A stretch of DNA of 64,000 nt from Bdellovibrio bacteriovorus HD100 (GTDB lineage: Bacteria > Bdellovibrionota > Bdellovibrionia > Bdellovibrionales > Bdellovibrionaceae): the NCBI RefSeq assembly GCF_000196175.1, contig NC_005363.1, positions 372,001-436,000 on the forward strand. The letters run 5' to 3'. A model generated the notes under the pieces. The model ran no database searches, had not been told where the DNA came from, and saw nothing but the letters and a program-made list of their open reading frames with translations. The translations under genes were made by a program, and so were the position numbers. Below are positions 51,478 to 59,368 of this stretch, piece by piece; the stretch's first letter is position 1; each line of letters opens with the position of its first letter.

Positions 51478-51598
51478 CCCTTAGGAGGAGATTTAAGCTG
51501 GAGTCGACCTCCGGTCAGCGGATGCGTTGGCCGCGAAGCGGACAGACCGGCGAGGGCAGGAGCCCGAGTCGACGCAAGCTTAAATCTCCTCCTAAGGG
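51478..51598. repeat. 121-base inverted-repeat element with 22-base perfect arms
   Basis: CCCTTAGGAGGAGATTTAAGCT starts with the arm at 51478-51499; its exact complement is at 51577-51598. Inside are two GTCGAC sites, a further pairing of CTCCGGTC with GACCGGCGAG, and a GC-rich core with GCGTTGGCCGCGAAGCGGAC. It lies between the tyrosine-rich gene and the subtilase start. No T tract follows on either strand, so it is not a simple terminator. It may be a repeated intergenic element or a structured RNA. Confidence 0.8.
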
Positions 51599-51625
51599 CG
51601 GCTAGCAAGAGCCGCCGTCCGGAAA

Positions 51626-52021
51626 CTACCAGTAGTAGTTCGAGTAGTAATAGTAAGAATAGTACCCGTAGTTATACGTGTAGCATGGTGTGTACCAGTT
51701 GCCGTACCAGTAGACGTAGCTGTAGTAGTTGTAACCGCTGTAGAAGTACCAGCTGGAAGCCCCACCATCCTGATCAAGTTCGTTGCGAACGTTTGCAGAT
51801 TGGTCGAAGGATCCTGTTTGTGCCAGAACCTGCGCCTGAGCGTCGCTGGTCACAGCTTGTTCAGTTGCCAGTACCGCTGTTTGGTTGTTGCGGTTATCAA
51901 CACGGATCACCACAGTGCCGTTCATGGACTGATTGGTTACCGAAGACTCGTTATCAAGTTCGCCCGCAAATGCAGAGCCTGAGCCCAACACAAGAGCTGC
52001 TACCAAAATAAGGTGTTTCAT
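51626..52021 (-). CDS. Tyrosine-rich secreted protein
   Basis: Start ATG at 52021 follows TTAGGAGG. The 131-residue product has a signal peptide (to SAFAG, about 19), a middle section of Gln/Asn/Val-rich repeats (VTNQSMNGTVVIRVDNRNNQTAV), and a last 45 residues dominated by Tyr (YSGYNYYSYVYWYGNWYTP, YGYYSYYYYSNYYW). Such domains can form amyloid-like or dityrosine-linked surface layers. No homologous family is known to me. It ends 28 bases before the long inverted repeat. Confidence 0.8.
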   Translation of the reverse strand: MKHLILVAALVLGSGSAFAGELDNESSVTNQSMNGTVVIRVDNRNNQTAVLATEQAVTSDAQAQVLAQTGSFDQSANVRNELDQDGGASSWYFYSGYNYYSYVYWYGNWYTPCYTYNYGYYSYYYYSNYYW

Positions 52022-52147
52022 CAATGCCTCCTAAATGGCTCTTAATTTGCCTCCGTTTTATGCTTTCAGGGGCTCATGTCATCTGAAAAAGCCTTGTTAT
52101 TCGAAAGTCCTTGACGCAGGAAGACCGCGAGCGGTACGGGCTAGCGT

Positions 52148-52855
52148 ATGGAACCTATTGGCTACTTGGAGTCTTGCTTTAAAGATAAATTTGGAACACC
52201 GCGACAGCCTGGACTTGTTAAGCGGGCTGAAGCACGTCTGAAAATCCGCGCGGATCTTCAGCCGGAGGAATCTTTGCAAGGGCTTGAGGGCTTCAGTCAT
52301 GTATGGCTGATTTGGGTCTTCCATCAAAACAAAGTGGCGCGCTTCCATGCGAAAGTGCATCCGCCGCGTTTGGGTGGGGAAAGCATGGGGTTGTTTGCGA
52401 CCCGCACTCCGCATCGTCCGAATCCGATCGGGCTGTCTTTGGTGGAACTGGTGCGCGTGGAAAAAGACGGCATCGTGGTCGCCGGAGCGGACCTGGTGGA
52501 TGGCACTCCGATTTTGGATATCAAACCTTATCTGCCTGAGGTCGAAGCCATTCCCACGGCCCGCACAGGCTGGCCGGCCGAGATCGCCAAGAACCCGATC
52601 ACAGTGACATTCGACGACAAGGCCGAGCAACTTTTACAAGAGTGGCAGGTAAGAAACCCTGACAAGGCTTTGCGTGAGGTGATTGAAGAAACCCTGAAGC
52701 AGGATCCGCGTCCTGTCGTTTATCGTGGTTTTGAAGAGGGAGATTCCCCTTATAGAAGCTCGCACGCAGTCCGTTTGTACGACGTGGATGTTCATTTCAA
52801 ATTTGAAAGCCCCACCCAGGTGCGCGTCTTCGATATTCTTTTTATGCATAATTAG
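52148..52855 (+). CDS. trmO: tRNA (N6-threonylcarbamoyladenosine37) methyltransferase TrmO
   Basis: The 235-residue product matches the YaeB/TsaA family: MEPIGYLESCFKDKFGTPRQPGL at the start (IGxxxSCFxxKFGxPRQ), then GLEGFSHVWLIWVFH, and ATRTPHRPNPIGLSLVEL and DLVDGTPILDIKPYLP. TrmO uses SAM to methylate t6A at position 37 of certain tRNAs in the cytoplasm. The length matches the family (about 235). Start ATG 52148 agrees with the conserved N-terminus, although no strong ribosome-binding site is visible. Confidence 0.93.
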   Translation: MEPIGYLESCFKDKFGTPRQPGLVKRAEARLKIRADLQPEESLQGLEGFSHVWLIWVFHQNKVARFHAKVHPPRLGGESMGLFATRTPHRPNPIGLSLVELVRVEKDGIVVAGADLVDGTPILDIKPYLPEVEAIPTARTGWPAEIAKNPITVTFDDKAEQLLQEWQVRNPDKALREVIEETLKQDPRPVVYRGFEEGDSPYRSSHAVRLYDVDVHFKFESPTQVRVFDILFMHN

Positions 52856-52919
52856 TTGCAGTTGCCTTTTAATTGCGCAGCAGGCTACTCTCCGGATGAA
52901 CCAATACAAGGGAGGATTC

Positions 52920-53903
52920 GTGAGAACACTGGAAACTGCTTCTCATTCTGAAAACAGCACTCTTCGTAAAGTGCCAACATTGAGCCTTGCAAGTTACACC
53001 AAAGGGACTGCCGGCGAACGCTCAGAGTTCATCGGCAAACTTTTCACTGGTCTGAAAGAATATGGTTTCATCATTCTGAAAGATCACAACGTCCAAGCCG
53101 CAGATCTGCACAAAGCTTACGACATCCTTAAAAACTTCTACGCACTTCCGACAGAAGTTAAAAAATCCTATATCTCTCCAAAAGCCGGCTTCCAGCGCGG
53201 TTACACTCCATTCGGTCAGGAACATGCCAAAGATTCCCCGGTGATGGACTTGAAAGAGTTCTGGCACGTGGGCCGTGAGCTTTCTGAAGGCAACCCCTTG
53301 AAGGCTGTTTACCCTGCAAACGTATGGCCGTCTGAATTGCCGGAATTCCAGTCCCATTTCTCCAAGTTGTATGCAGCTTTGGAAGAAGCGGGCGATGTGA
53401 TGCTGGAAGCGTTGACCATGCCTTTGGAAGTTGAAAAAGATTTCTTTGCCAAGATGACCAAAGATGGAAACTCCATCCTGAGACTTTTGCACTACCCACC
53501 AATTCCTGAGGGTGTGGATCCTCGTTGTGTTCGCGCGGCGGCTCACGAAGACATCAACTTCATTACAATTCTTCCAGCTGCAACCGCTTCCGGTCTGCAA
53601 TTGAAAGATCGTGATGGCACTTGGTTGGATATCGACTCTGAGCCAGACACTTTGATCGTGGACGTGGGCGACATGCTGGCTCGTCTGACGAATGACGTTT
53701 TGCCAAGCACTACCCACCGTGTGATCAATCCACAGGATGGTACAAATCAAAGCCGTTATTCCATGCCGTTCTTCATGCACCCGCATCCGGAGGCAATGCT
53801 AAGCTGCTTGCCATCTTGTAAAGGGACAGGTGCGAAGTACGCTGATATTACTGGACAGGATTTCTTGATGCAGCGACTGCGCGAGATTGGTCTGTTAAAG
53901 TAA
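52920..53903 (+). CDS. Isopenicillin N synthase-family 2-oxoglutarate/Fe(II) dioxygenase
   Basis: Start GTG at 52920 follows GGGAGG; the open frame to 52725 runs back into trmO and is not used. The 327-residue product carries the iron ligands His209-x-Asp211 (AHEDINFITIL) and His266 (TTHRVINP), with Arg279-x-Ser (QSRYSMPFF) for 2-oxoglutarate. The N-terminal domain (GKLFTGLKEYGFIILKDH) is the DIOX_N type. The reaction and substrate are unknown; relatives hydroxylate or cyclise small molecules. A 13-base perfect-stem terminator follows. Confidence 0.9.
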   Translation: MRTLETASHSENSTLRKVPTLSLASYTKGTAGERSEFIGKLFTGLKEYGFIILKDHNVQAADLHKAYDILKNFYALPTEVKKSYISPKAGFQRGYTPFGQEHAKDSPVMDLKEFWHVGRELSEGNPLKAVYPANVWPSELPEFQSHFSKLYAALEEAGDVMLEALTMPLEVEKDFFAKMTKDGNSILRLLHYPPIPEGVDPRCVRAAAHEDINFITILPAATASGLQLKDRDGTWLDIDSEPDTLIVDVGDMLARLTNDVLPSTTHRVINPQDGTNQSRYSMPFFMHPHPEAMLSCLPSCKGTGAKYADITGQDFLMQRLREIGLLK

Positions 53904-53936
53904 GCCCAAACTTGTCACCACAGTTGAAATGACTTC

Positions 53937-53966
53937 AAGAAAGGGATCCACACGGATCCCTTTCTT
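53937..53966 (+). terminator. Rho-independent terminator after the dioxygenase gene
   Basis: AAGAAAGGGATCC (53937-53949) pairs perfectly with GGATCCCTTTCTT (53954-53966), loop ACAC. Confidence 0.88.
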
Positions 53967-54028
53967 GCGTTTTGGGCCCTGGGGCCACTAGAACAAAGTC
54001 ACCTGCGAATTTCACATGAGGGGGAATC

Positions 54029-54508
54029 ATGCGATATTTGATGTTAGTGGTGATGGTCCTGACAGTTCTGTGGTCGGCGTATGGCCAGGCAATGCAGACG
54101 ATGGAAGCCAGTCGTATGAGCTTCCGCATTCAGCCCTTGGGCGGCAAAGGCTATGACTATTCGGCGATCTGGAATCCGATTAGTGAAACAGCGATGTTGC
54201 GCATTGGACTGGTGCTGAATTCTGCGGATGCATTTTTGGTGAACAAATCCATTTCATTTGCCACGGCCAGTGCCGTTGATTTTGAAACCAGTGAGGGAAT
54301 TTCTCGCCGGGGACATTGTGAAGTGGACCAGTGGTATTTGGAGTACGAGCCGGGTCTTCCCAACTATTTGATGTATGTGGGAATGAAGGGGCCGGGCTGT
54401 GCGGATATTGCAAAGGAATTTGATATTTTGCAGGTTCGCTTTAACTTTAAAGGAATTTCCCTGCCGCAGTTTGTACCCATTGACGTCGCTGTTGATATCA
54501 GTCGATAA
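54029..54508 (+). CDS. Secreted protein of unknown function (159 aa)
   Basis: Start ATG 54029 follows GAGGGGGAATC. The signal peptide (to about VLWSAYGQA) is followed by beta-rich residues with two Cys (ISRRGHCEV and MKGPGCADI) that may form a disulfide. No family is recognised. The next gene begins seven bases later, so these two hypothetical proteins are probably co-expressed. Confidence 0.75.
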   Translation: MRYLMLVVMVLTVLWSAYGQAMQTMEASRMSFRIQPLGGKGYDYSAIWNPISETAMLRIGLVLNSADAFLVNKSISFATASAVDFETSEGISRRGHCEVDQWYLEYEPGLPNYLMYVGMKGPGCADIAKEFDILQVRFNFKGISLPQFVPIDVAVDISR

Positions 54509-54515
54509 ATAAGGG

Positions 54516-55295
54516 ATGAGCAAGAAATCAGCTTTGATTCTATCCCTTGTTGCCGCCGTATTATTGATTTTTACCTTCTGCCATTTTTATGGCGACTCAC
54601 CTGATGAGGCCGCTGAAGAAACGCTTCGTGTTCAGGACGCCACTGGTGTACCTGCCGAAGCTGTTGCTCCACCAGTGAAGGCGGAGCCCCCTCCGGTGGA
54701 TGTCAGCGCGGCTCCTCCTTCCACCGGTTTTCTTCCGACAGAAATGGAAGAGCCAGGAAAGTTCGCAGCCTACCAGCAAAAGTTAAAAGAGATGGCTGTA
54801 TGTCTGAACATGCAGATGAATGCGCTGGATCCCAACGTCGAAATCAATTTTGAAACTTTCAATCAGGTCATCAATCCGGACCTCGGTGAAGTTGTCACGC
54901 AGTCGGAAGAATGGACAGCGACGGACATTCGCACTAAAAATGGCGAGCTTCGCCGTATTTACATCGAAAACGGGCCGAGTATCGAGGCAGAGTCCTCGCG
55001 CACCTTGAAGTATGAGGCTTTTTCTCAGGATGGCACTTCCAAGTCCCTGCCTCTTTCCAAAGAGCAGACGTCCAACCCATCCGACGCTCTGGTGGCGAGC
55101 CTGGAGGCGGATGGCGAAGTCGTCAGTCGTTCCGTCTCCCGCCGTATTTTTTATTCAAATGGGGATGATCTTTTGCTGGTTGAAAAGAACGGAAAGATTT
55201 TTTCTTTTGAACTGACCCATGACGGGGCGACGTTCCGCTGCAGTGGAGCTGACAAGTCCTCGACATTCCAGTGTCAGTGTCGCAACAATCCTTAG
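54516..55295 (+). CDS. Membrane-anchored or secreted hypothetical protein (259 aa)
   Basis: The N-terminus has one hydrophobic helix (ALILSLVAAVLLIFTFCHF, about 5-23) that can serve as a signal anchor. A Pro/Ala/Glu-rich spacer (about 25-75) leads to a folded domain with Cys (AVCLNMQMNAL; FRCSGAD; FQCQCRNNP). The C-terminus has a three-Cys cluster. No family is recognised. It begins seven bases after the preceding gene, and the next gene begins eight bases later. Confidence 0.75.
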   Translation: MSKKSALILSLVAAVLLIFTFCHFYGDSPDEAAEETLRVQDATGVPAEAVAPPVKAEPPPVDVSAAPPSTGFLPTEMEEPGKFAAYQQKLKEMAVCLNMQMNALDPNVEINFETFNQVINPDLGEVVTQSEEWTATDIRTKNGELRRIYIENGPSIEAESSRTLKYEAFSQDGTSKSLPLSKEQTSNPSDALVASLEADGEVVSRSVSRRIFYSNGDDLLLVEKNGKIFSFELTHDGATFRCSGADKSSTFQCQCRNNP

Positions 55296-55303
55296 GGGGA
55301 ATC

Positions 55304-55732
55304 ATGGAAACAAATGAACTGCATCGAGGGCGTCTGATTGATCACTTGCAGCTGGTGGTGAAGGATTTGGATAAAACGAAAAGGTTTTATTCTGCGGTTT
55401 TTGAGACTCTGGGCATTCCGATGGGTGGTGAAGGCCCTGGATTTTTCTGGTGTGATGAGTTGTTTATTTCCTCTGCCGACAGTCCGGCCAGCGCAGGCAA
55501 GCTGACTGGCAGAACGCATCTGGCGTTTCAGGCCAAGGATCGCGACATGGTGAAAAAGTTCTACGAAGTGGCGCTGCAATCCGGCGGCCAGGATAACGGT
55601 GCGCCGGGCGAGCGTCCTTACCACCCGGGTTATTATGCGGCCTTTGTGCTGGATCCAGACGGAAACAACATCGAAGCGGTCTTCCATGGTCCGGCGAAAA
55701 AGTCGGCGGAGTCGGTGAAGATCACCTTCTAA
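55304..55732 (+). CDS. VOC-family (glyoxalase/bleomycin-resistance-like) protein
   Basis: Start ATG at 55304 follows AGGGGGAATC. The 142-residue product has the vicinal oxygen chelate fold: IDHLQLVVKDLDKTKRFYSAVFETLGIP at the start, THLAFQAKDRDMVKKFYEVAL in the middle and YYAAFVLDPDGNNIEAVFH at the end. Metal ligands His (DHLQL), His (RTHLAF) and Glu (NIEAVFH) are in place. It is cytoplasmic; the substrate is unknown. It is probably the last gene of a three-gene unit with the two hypothetical proteins before it. Confidence 0.87.
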   Translation: METNELHRGRLIDHLQLVVKDLDKTKRFYSAVFETLGIPMGGEGPGFFWCDELFISSADSPASAGKLTGRTHLAFQAKDRDMVKKFYEVALQSGGQDNGAPGERPYHPGYYAAFVLDPDGNNIEAVFHGPAKKSAESVKITF

Positions 55733-55850
55733 ATGACAGGCGCATGTTGAGATGCATGAAGGGCTCTTTGCTTTGGCAAAGGGCCTTTTGCTTTCTTGAG
55801 GGTGACAATGCTGGATTCTAAGATGAGTTGTCACACCCAAGGAGGTTTTC

Positions 55851-56417
55851 ATGGAAAGAAACCGCTGGAGACAGGATGACTCCCGCCGTCGCGATCGTGA
55901 CAGGGAGCCGGACTACAGTGAATTCATTGACGAGTACGAACAGCGTTTTCAAGCGCCCCCCGTGCCCGAGGAACGGCAGCGCTACCGCCGTGAAAGCCGG
56001 CCACCTGACGACTATGTCGACTATCGGGAGCGCAGTCCGCGCCCACATCCGGACTATGATGAGCGTCCGCGCCGACTGCGACGCAGAGACAATGAGGATA
56101 ATCTGGATTTCGAAATGAATCGGGATTATGAGCGCGGCACCGAGATGGACTATCGCGATTATGAACCTCATCGAGAAAGATATCCCGATGAACGGGCTTA
56201 TGGTCAGTCAGATTGGACGCCGCGGGATTCCTACGAAGCCGAACGCATCCGCAACGGCTATCGCAATTCCTATGAGGCGCGCCATCCTGAGCTGGATCGC
56301 CATTATGACCGGCACTTTGACTATCGCTATGGCAGTGATGATATTGATTTCGACAGCCGGGAAGAGCGGCCTTTGCGGCGCCCTCGCCGTCGCCCACGGC
56401 ATCGCTCGGGTTACTGA
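55851..56417 (+). CDS. Arg/Asp/Tyr-rich disordered protein
   Basis: Start ATG 55851 follows CAAGGAGGTTTTC. The 188-residue product consists mainly of Arg, Asp, Glu, Tyr and Pro: SRRRDRDREPDYSEF, RERSPRPHPDYDERPRRLRR, DYERGTEMDYRDYEPHRERY, with a basic C-terminus RRPRRRPRHRSGY. There is no signal peptide or membrane segment. The composition resembles RNA-binding or phase-separating RS/RD-rich sequences of eukaryotes, but no domain is seen. A strong ribosome-binding site and terminator argue that it is a real gene. Confidence 0.78.
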   Translation: MERNRWRQDDSRRRDRDREPDYSEFIDEYEQRFQAPPVPEERQRYRRESRPPDDYVDYRERSPRPHPDYDERPRRLRRRDNEDNLDFEMNRDYERGTEMDYRDYEPHRERYPDERAYGQSDWTPRDSYEAERIRNGYRNSYEARHPELDRHYDRHFDYRYGSDDIDFDSREERPLRRPRRRPRHRSGY

Positions 56418-56429
56418 TTTTGAAATAAA

Positions 56430-56463
56430 AAAAGCCTCCGTGATTTGCACCACGGAGGCTTTT
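56430..56463. terminator. Bidirectional rho-independent terminator
   Basis: AAAAGCCTCCGTG (56430-56442) pairs perfectly with CACGGAGGCTTTT (56451-56463). It serves the convergent disordered-protein and valS genes. Confidence 0.92.
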
Positions 56464-56474
56464 GATTCTTCATC

Positions 56475-59153
56475 TTACTGGAAGCGGGTCAAAGCATCAC
56501 GCAATGAATCCAGCTGAACCTTGGACTGTGCCAGCAGGGCACGGTCCGCGGCGACAACTTCTTCATCCGCATTGGCGACAAACTTTTCATTGGAAAGCTT
56601 GCCGGAAAGCATGCCGATATCGCGAGTCAGTTTTTCAATCGACTTGTTGATACGTTTTACTTCCTCGTCGAAGTCCACCAGACCTTCCAGCGGGATGATC
56701 ACTTTCACGCTGGCGTCTTTCACCACCACCGGAGCCACGGCACACTTCATCATGTCGCCTTCAGGTCCGATTTCCATGTTTTCCAGACGACCCATGGTCA
56801 TCAAGGCCGTGCGGTTGTTGCCAAGGATCTTTTGCGTCTGATCGTTCGTCACACCCAGGCGCACGTTCAGTTTGACGGCCGGGCTGATGCGGTTTTCACC
56901 ACGGATATTGCGGATCGCCGTGATCACTTCCTTGACGATGTCGATTTCCAAAGCGGCTTGGGCAGAACCCAGGCTTAGGAACTCTTTGTCGTTACGGGCG
57001 TTCGGGTACTGATCCACGATACACGCGGTGCCTTTGATCGGAAGCTTCTGGTAAATCTCTTCAGAGATAAACGGAGCAAACGGGTGCAGCAGGCGCATGA
57101 TACGGTTCAGAACCTGAGCAATCACCAGCTGGGTGGCGGCTTTTTCTTCCGCGTTGTTGCCGTTCAGGATTGGTTTCGTGAACTCGATGTACCAGTCACA
57201 GAACTGATTCCAGATGAACTGGTACAGAGCTGTGGAGGCATCAGAGAATCTTTCCTGTTCCATGGCTTCTTCAACAGTTTTGGTCACTTCCTCAAGTTTG
57301 GTGATGATCCACTGGTCAAAGACGCTGATGTGGACTTTGTTAGGCAAAGCCTTCACGCCTTCAGTCGGAGCCTTGAAGTCAGACAGGTTGGAAAGCGCGA
57401 AACGAGCCGCGTTCCAGACTTTATTCATGAAGTTACGGTAGCCCTCAAGACGCTGTTCGCTGAACTTGAAGTCTTTCCCCGAGTACAAGTGCGCCGCAAA
57501 GGTGAAGCGCAAGGCATCGGCACCGTGTTTTTCAATCATTTCAACCGGGTCAATGGAGTTGCCCAAAGACTTGGACATCTTGCGACCTTGAGAGTCGCGC
57601 ACCAGGCCGTGGATGTAAACCGTGCGGAATGGAACGTCTCTTTGGAACTCAAGACCCATCATGATCATACGAGCCACCCAGAAGAAGATGATATCGTGAC
57701 CAGTCACCAGATAACTGGTTGGGTAGAATGTTTTCAGGGTTTCCGTTTCATTTGGCCAGCCCATTGTGGAGAACGGCCACAAAGCGGAACTGAACCATGT
57801 GTCCAGAACGTCGTCGTCCTGGTGAAGTTTTGTGCTGCCGCACTTTTCACAGGCTGTGACATCTGTTTCAGCCACTGTTTGATGGTTGCAGTCTTCACAG
57901 TACCAAACCGGAATGCGGTGACCCCACCACAATTGGCGGGAAATACACCAGTCTTCGATGTTGTTCAGCCAATGCAGGTAAACTTTTGTCCAAGATTCCG
58001 GTTCAAAGCGGATCGTGCCGTTTTCAGCAACACGTTTTGCCGGAACGGCCAAAGCTTCCATTTTCACAAACCACTGTTCAGAAAGGTAAGGCTCCACCAC
58101 CGCACCCGAGCGCGAGCAGTGACCAACAGAGTGAACGTGGGGTTCTTCTTTTTCCAGAAGGTCCTGGGCTTTCAGGTCTTCCAGGATGCGCTTGCGCGCC
58201 TCTTGAACTTTCAAGCCGGCATAAACGCCGCCGTTTTCGTTGATCTCGGCTTTTTTCGTCAGGATGTTGATGAACTCAAGATTGTGGGTTTTCCCGATCT
58301 TGTAGTCATTGAAGTCGTGCGCCGGAGTGATCTTCACCACGCCAGAACCGAATTCTTTGTCCACGTAAGTGTCAGCAATGATCTTGATCTTTCTGTTGGT
58401 CAGAGGCAGCAGAACGTTTTTGCCGATCAGGTGCTTGTAGCGTTCATCTTCTGGATGCACGCACACAGCCGAGTCACCCAGCATGGTTTCTGGACGAGTC
58501 GTCGCCACAACCAGGAAGCCGGAACCGTCTTCCAGAGGGTACTTCACGTGATACAAAGAGCCTTTGATCTGCTTGTGTTCAACTTCCAGGTCGGAGATCG
58601 CTGTTTCCAGAGGACCGGACCAGTTCACCAGGCGCTGACCACGATAGATCAGGCCTTTTTTGTGAAGGGATACGAACACTTTCCGAACGGCTTTGGAAAC
58701 ACCTTCGTCCAAAGTGAACACCGCGCGATCCCAGTCACAGGAATCACCAAGGCGGCGCATTTGTCCATAGATGCGGTTTCCGTACTGGTGTTTCCAGTCC
58801 CAAACTTTCTCCACGAATTTTTCGCGACCCAGATCATGACGGGTGACACCGTCTTTTTTCAATTCACGCTCGACCACGGATTGAGTGGCGATACCGGCGT
58901 GATCTGTACCCGGCAACCACATGGTGTTGTAGCCGTTCATTCTTTTCCAGCGGATCATCATGTCCTGAATCGTGTGATCCAAAGCGTGACCCATGTGCAG
59001 GAATCCCGTGACGTTCGGAGGCGGAAGGATGATGGAGAATGGAGGTTTTGTGGATTGATCCTGGGCTTTGAAGTACCCGTTCTTTTCCCACCATTCATAC
59101 GTGCGCGATTCAACATCTGCGGGATTATAACGATCTGATAACTGTTCTGACAT
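56475..59153 (-). CDS. valS: Valyl-tRNA synthetase
   Basis: The 892-residue class Ia synthetase has the HIGH motif as HMGH (53-56 in PPPNVTGFLHMGHAL) and KMSKS in GRKMSKSLGNSIDP. The editing domain (RPETMLGDSAVCVHP), the DWCISRQLWWGHRIPVWY segment and the C-terminal coiled coil (EEVKRINKSIEKLTRDIGMLSGKLSNEKF) are typical of ValRS. It charges tRNA-Val with valine in the cytoplasm. Start ATG 59153 is preferred to the ATG-like start at 59159 because AGAGG lies at a suitable distance. Confidence 0.97.
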   Translation of the reverse strand: MSEQLSDRYNPADVESRTYEWWEKNGYFKAQDQSTKPPFSIILPPPNVTGFLHMGHALDHTIQDMMIRWKRMNGYNTMWLPGTDHAGIATQSVVERELKKDGVTRHDLGREKFVEKVWDWKHQYGNRIYGQMRRLGDSCDWDRAVFTLDEGVSKAVRKVFVSLHKKGLIYRGQRLVNWSGPLETAISDLEVEHKQIKGSLYHVKYPLEDGSGFLVVATTRPETMLGDSAVCVHPEDERYKHLIGKNVLLPLTNRKIKIIADTYVDKEFGSGVVKITPAHDFNDYKIGKTHNLEFINILTKKAEINENGGVYAGLKVQEARKRILEDLKAQDLLEKEEPHVHSVGHCSRSGAVVEPYLSEQWFVKMEALAVPAKRVAENGTIRFEPESWTKVYLHWLNNIEDWCISRQLWWGHRIPVWYCEDCNHQTVAETDVTACEKCGSTKLHQDDDVLDTWFSSALWPFSTMGWPNETETLKTFYPTSYLVTGHDIIFFWVARMIMMGLEFQRDVPFRTVYIHGLVRDSQGRKMSKSLGNSIDPVEMIEKHGADALRFTFAAHLYSGKDFKFSEQRLEGYRNFMNKVWNAARFALSNLSDFKAPTEGVKALPNKVHISVFDQWIITKLEEVTKTVEEAMEQERFSDASTALYQFIWNQFCDWYIEFTKPILNGNNAEEKAATQLVIAQVLNRIMRLLHPFAPFISEEIYQKLPIKGTACIVDQYPNARNDKEFLSLGSAQAALEIDIVKEVITAIRNIRGENRISPAVKLNVRLGVTNDQTQKILGNNRTALMTMGRLENMEIGPEGDMMKCAVAPVVVKDASVKVIIPLEGLVDFDEEVKRINKSIEKLTRDIGMLSGKLSNEKFVANADEEVVAADRALLAQSKVQLDSLRDALTRFQ

Positions 59154-59312
59154 TTTCAACGACCTCTAAAGGTTTTAAGGATATGAAATTCTTAAGTTTT
59201 TAACCCCTAGAGGCTAACAAATTCAAGCACTTTGGGATAGGCCAAATCGGCAGAAGTTCAGGTGAAAATAGACGAGGGAAGGTGTGGGGATGGGGAGCGG
59301 TGCGAAATAAAA

Positions 59313-59335
59313 AAGGGAGGCTTTGGGCCTCCCTT
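59313..59335 (-). terminator. Rho-independent terminator after the porin-like gene
   Basis: AAGGGAGGC (59313-59321) pairs with GCCTCCCTT (59327-59335). On the minus strand the stem is followed by TTTTTTATTT. Confidence 0.85.
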
Positions 59336-59368
59336 GATCTAAGTCTGTATGAACAGTGCTTATTTTCC

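Noticed and set aside
51426-51608. Minus-strand 60-residue frame inside the inverted repeat
   Set aside because: The frame is explained by the repeat's GC-rich core; there is no ribosome-binding site in a useful place and the composition is not protein-like.
57084-59138. 684-residue plus-strand open frame opposite valS
   Set aside because: It is antisense to valS, which is supported by HIGH and KMSKS motifs; the antisense protein has no coherent features and such frames arise from codon bias.
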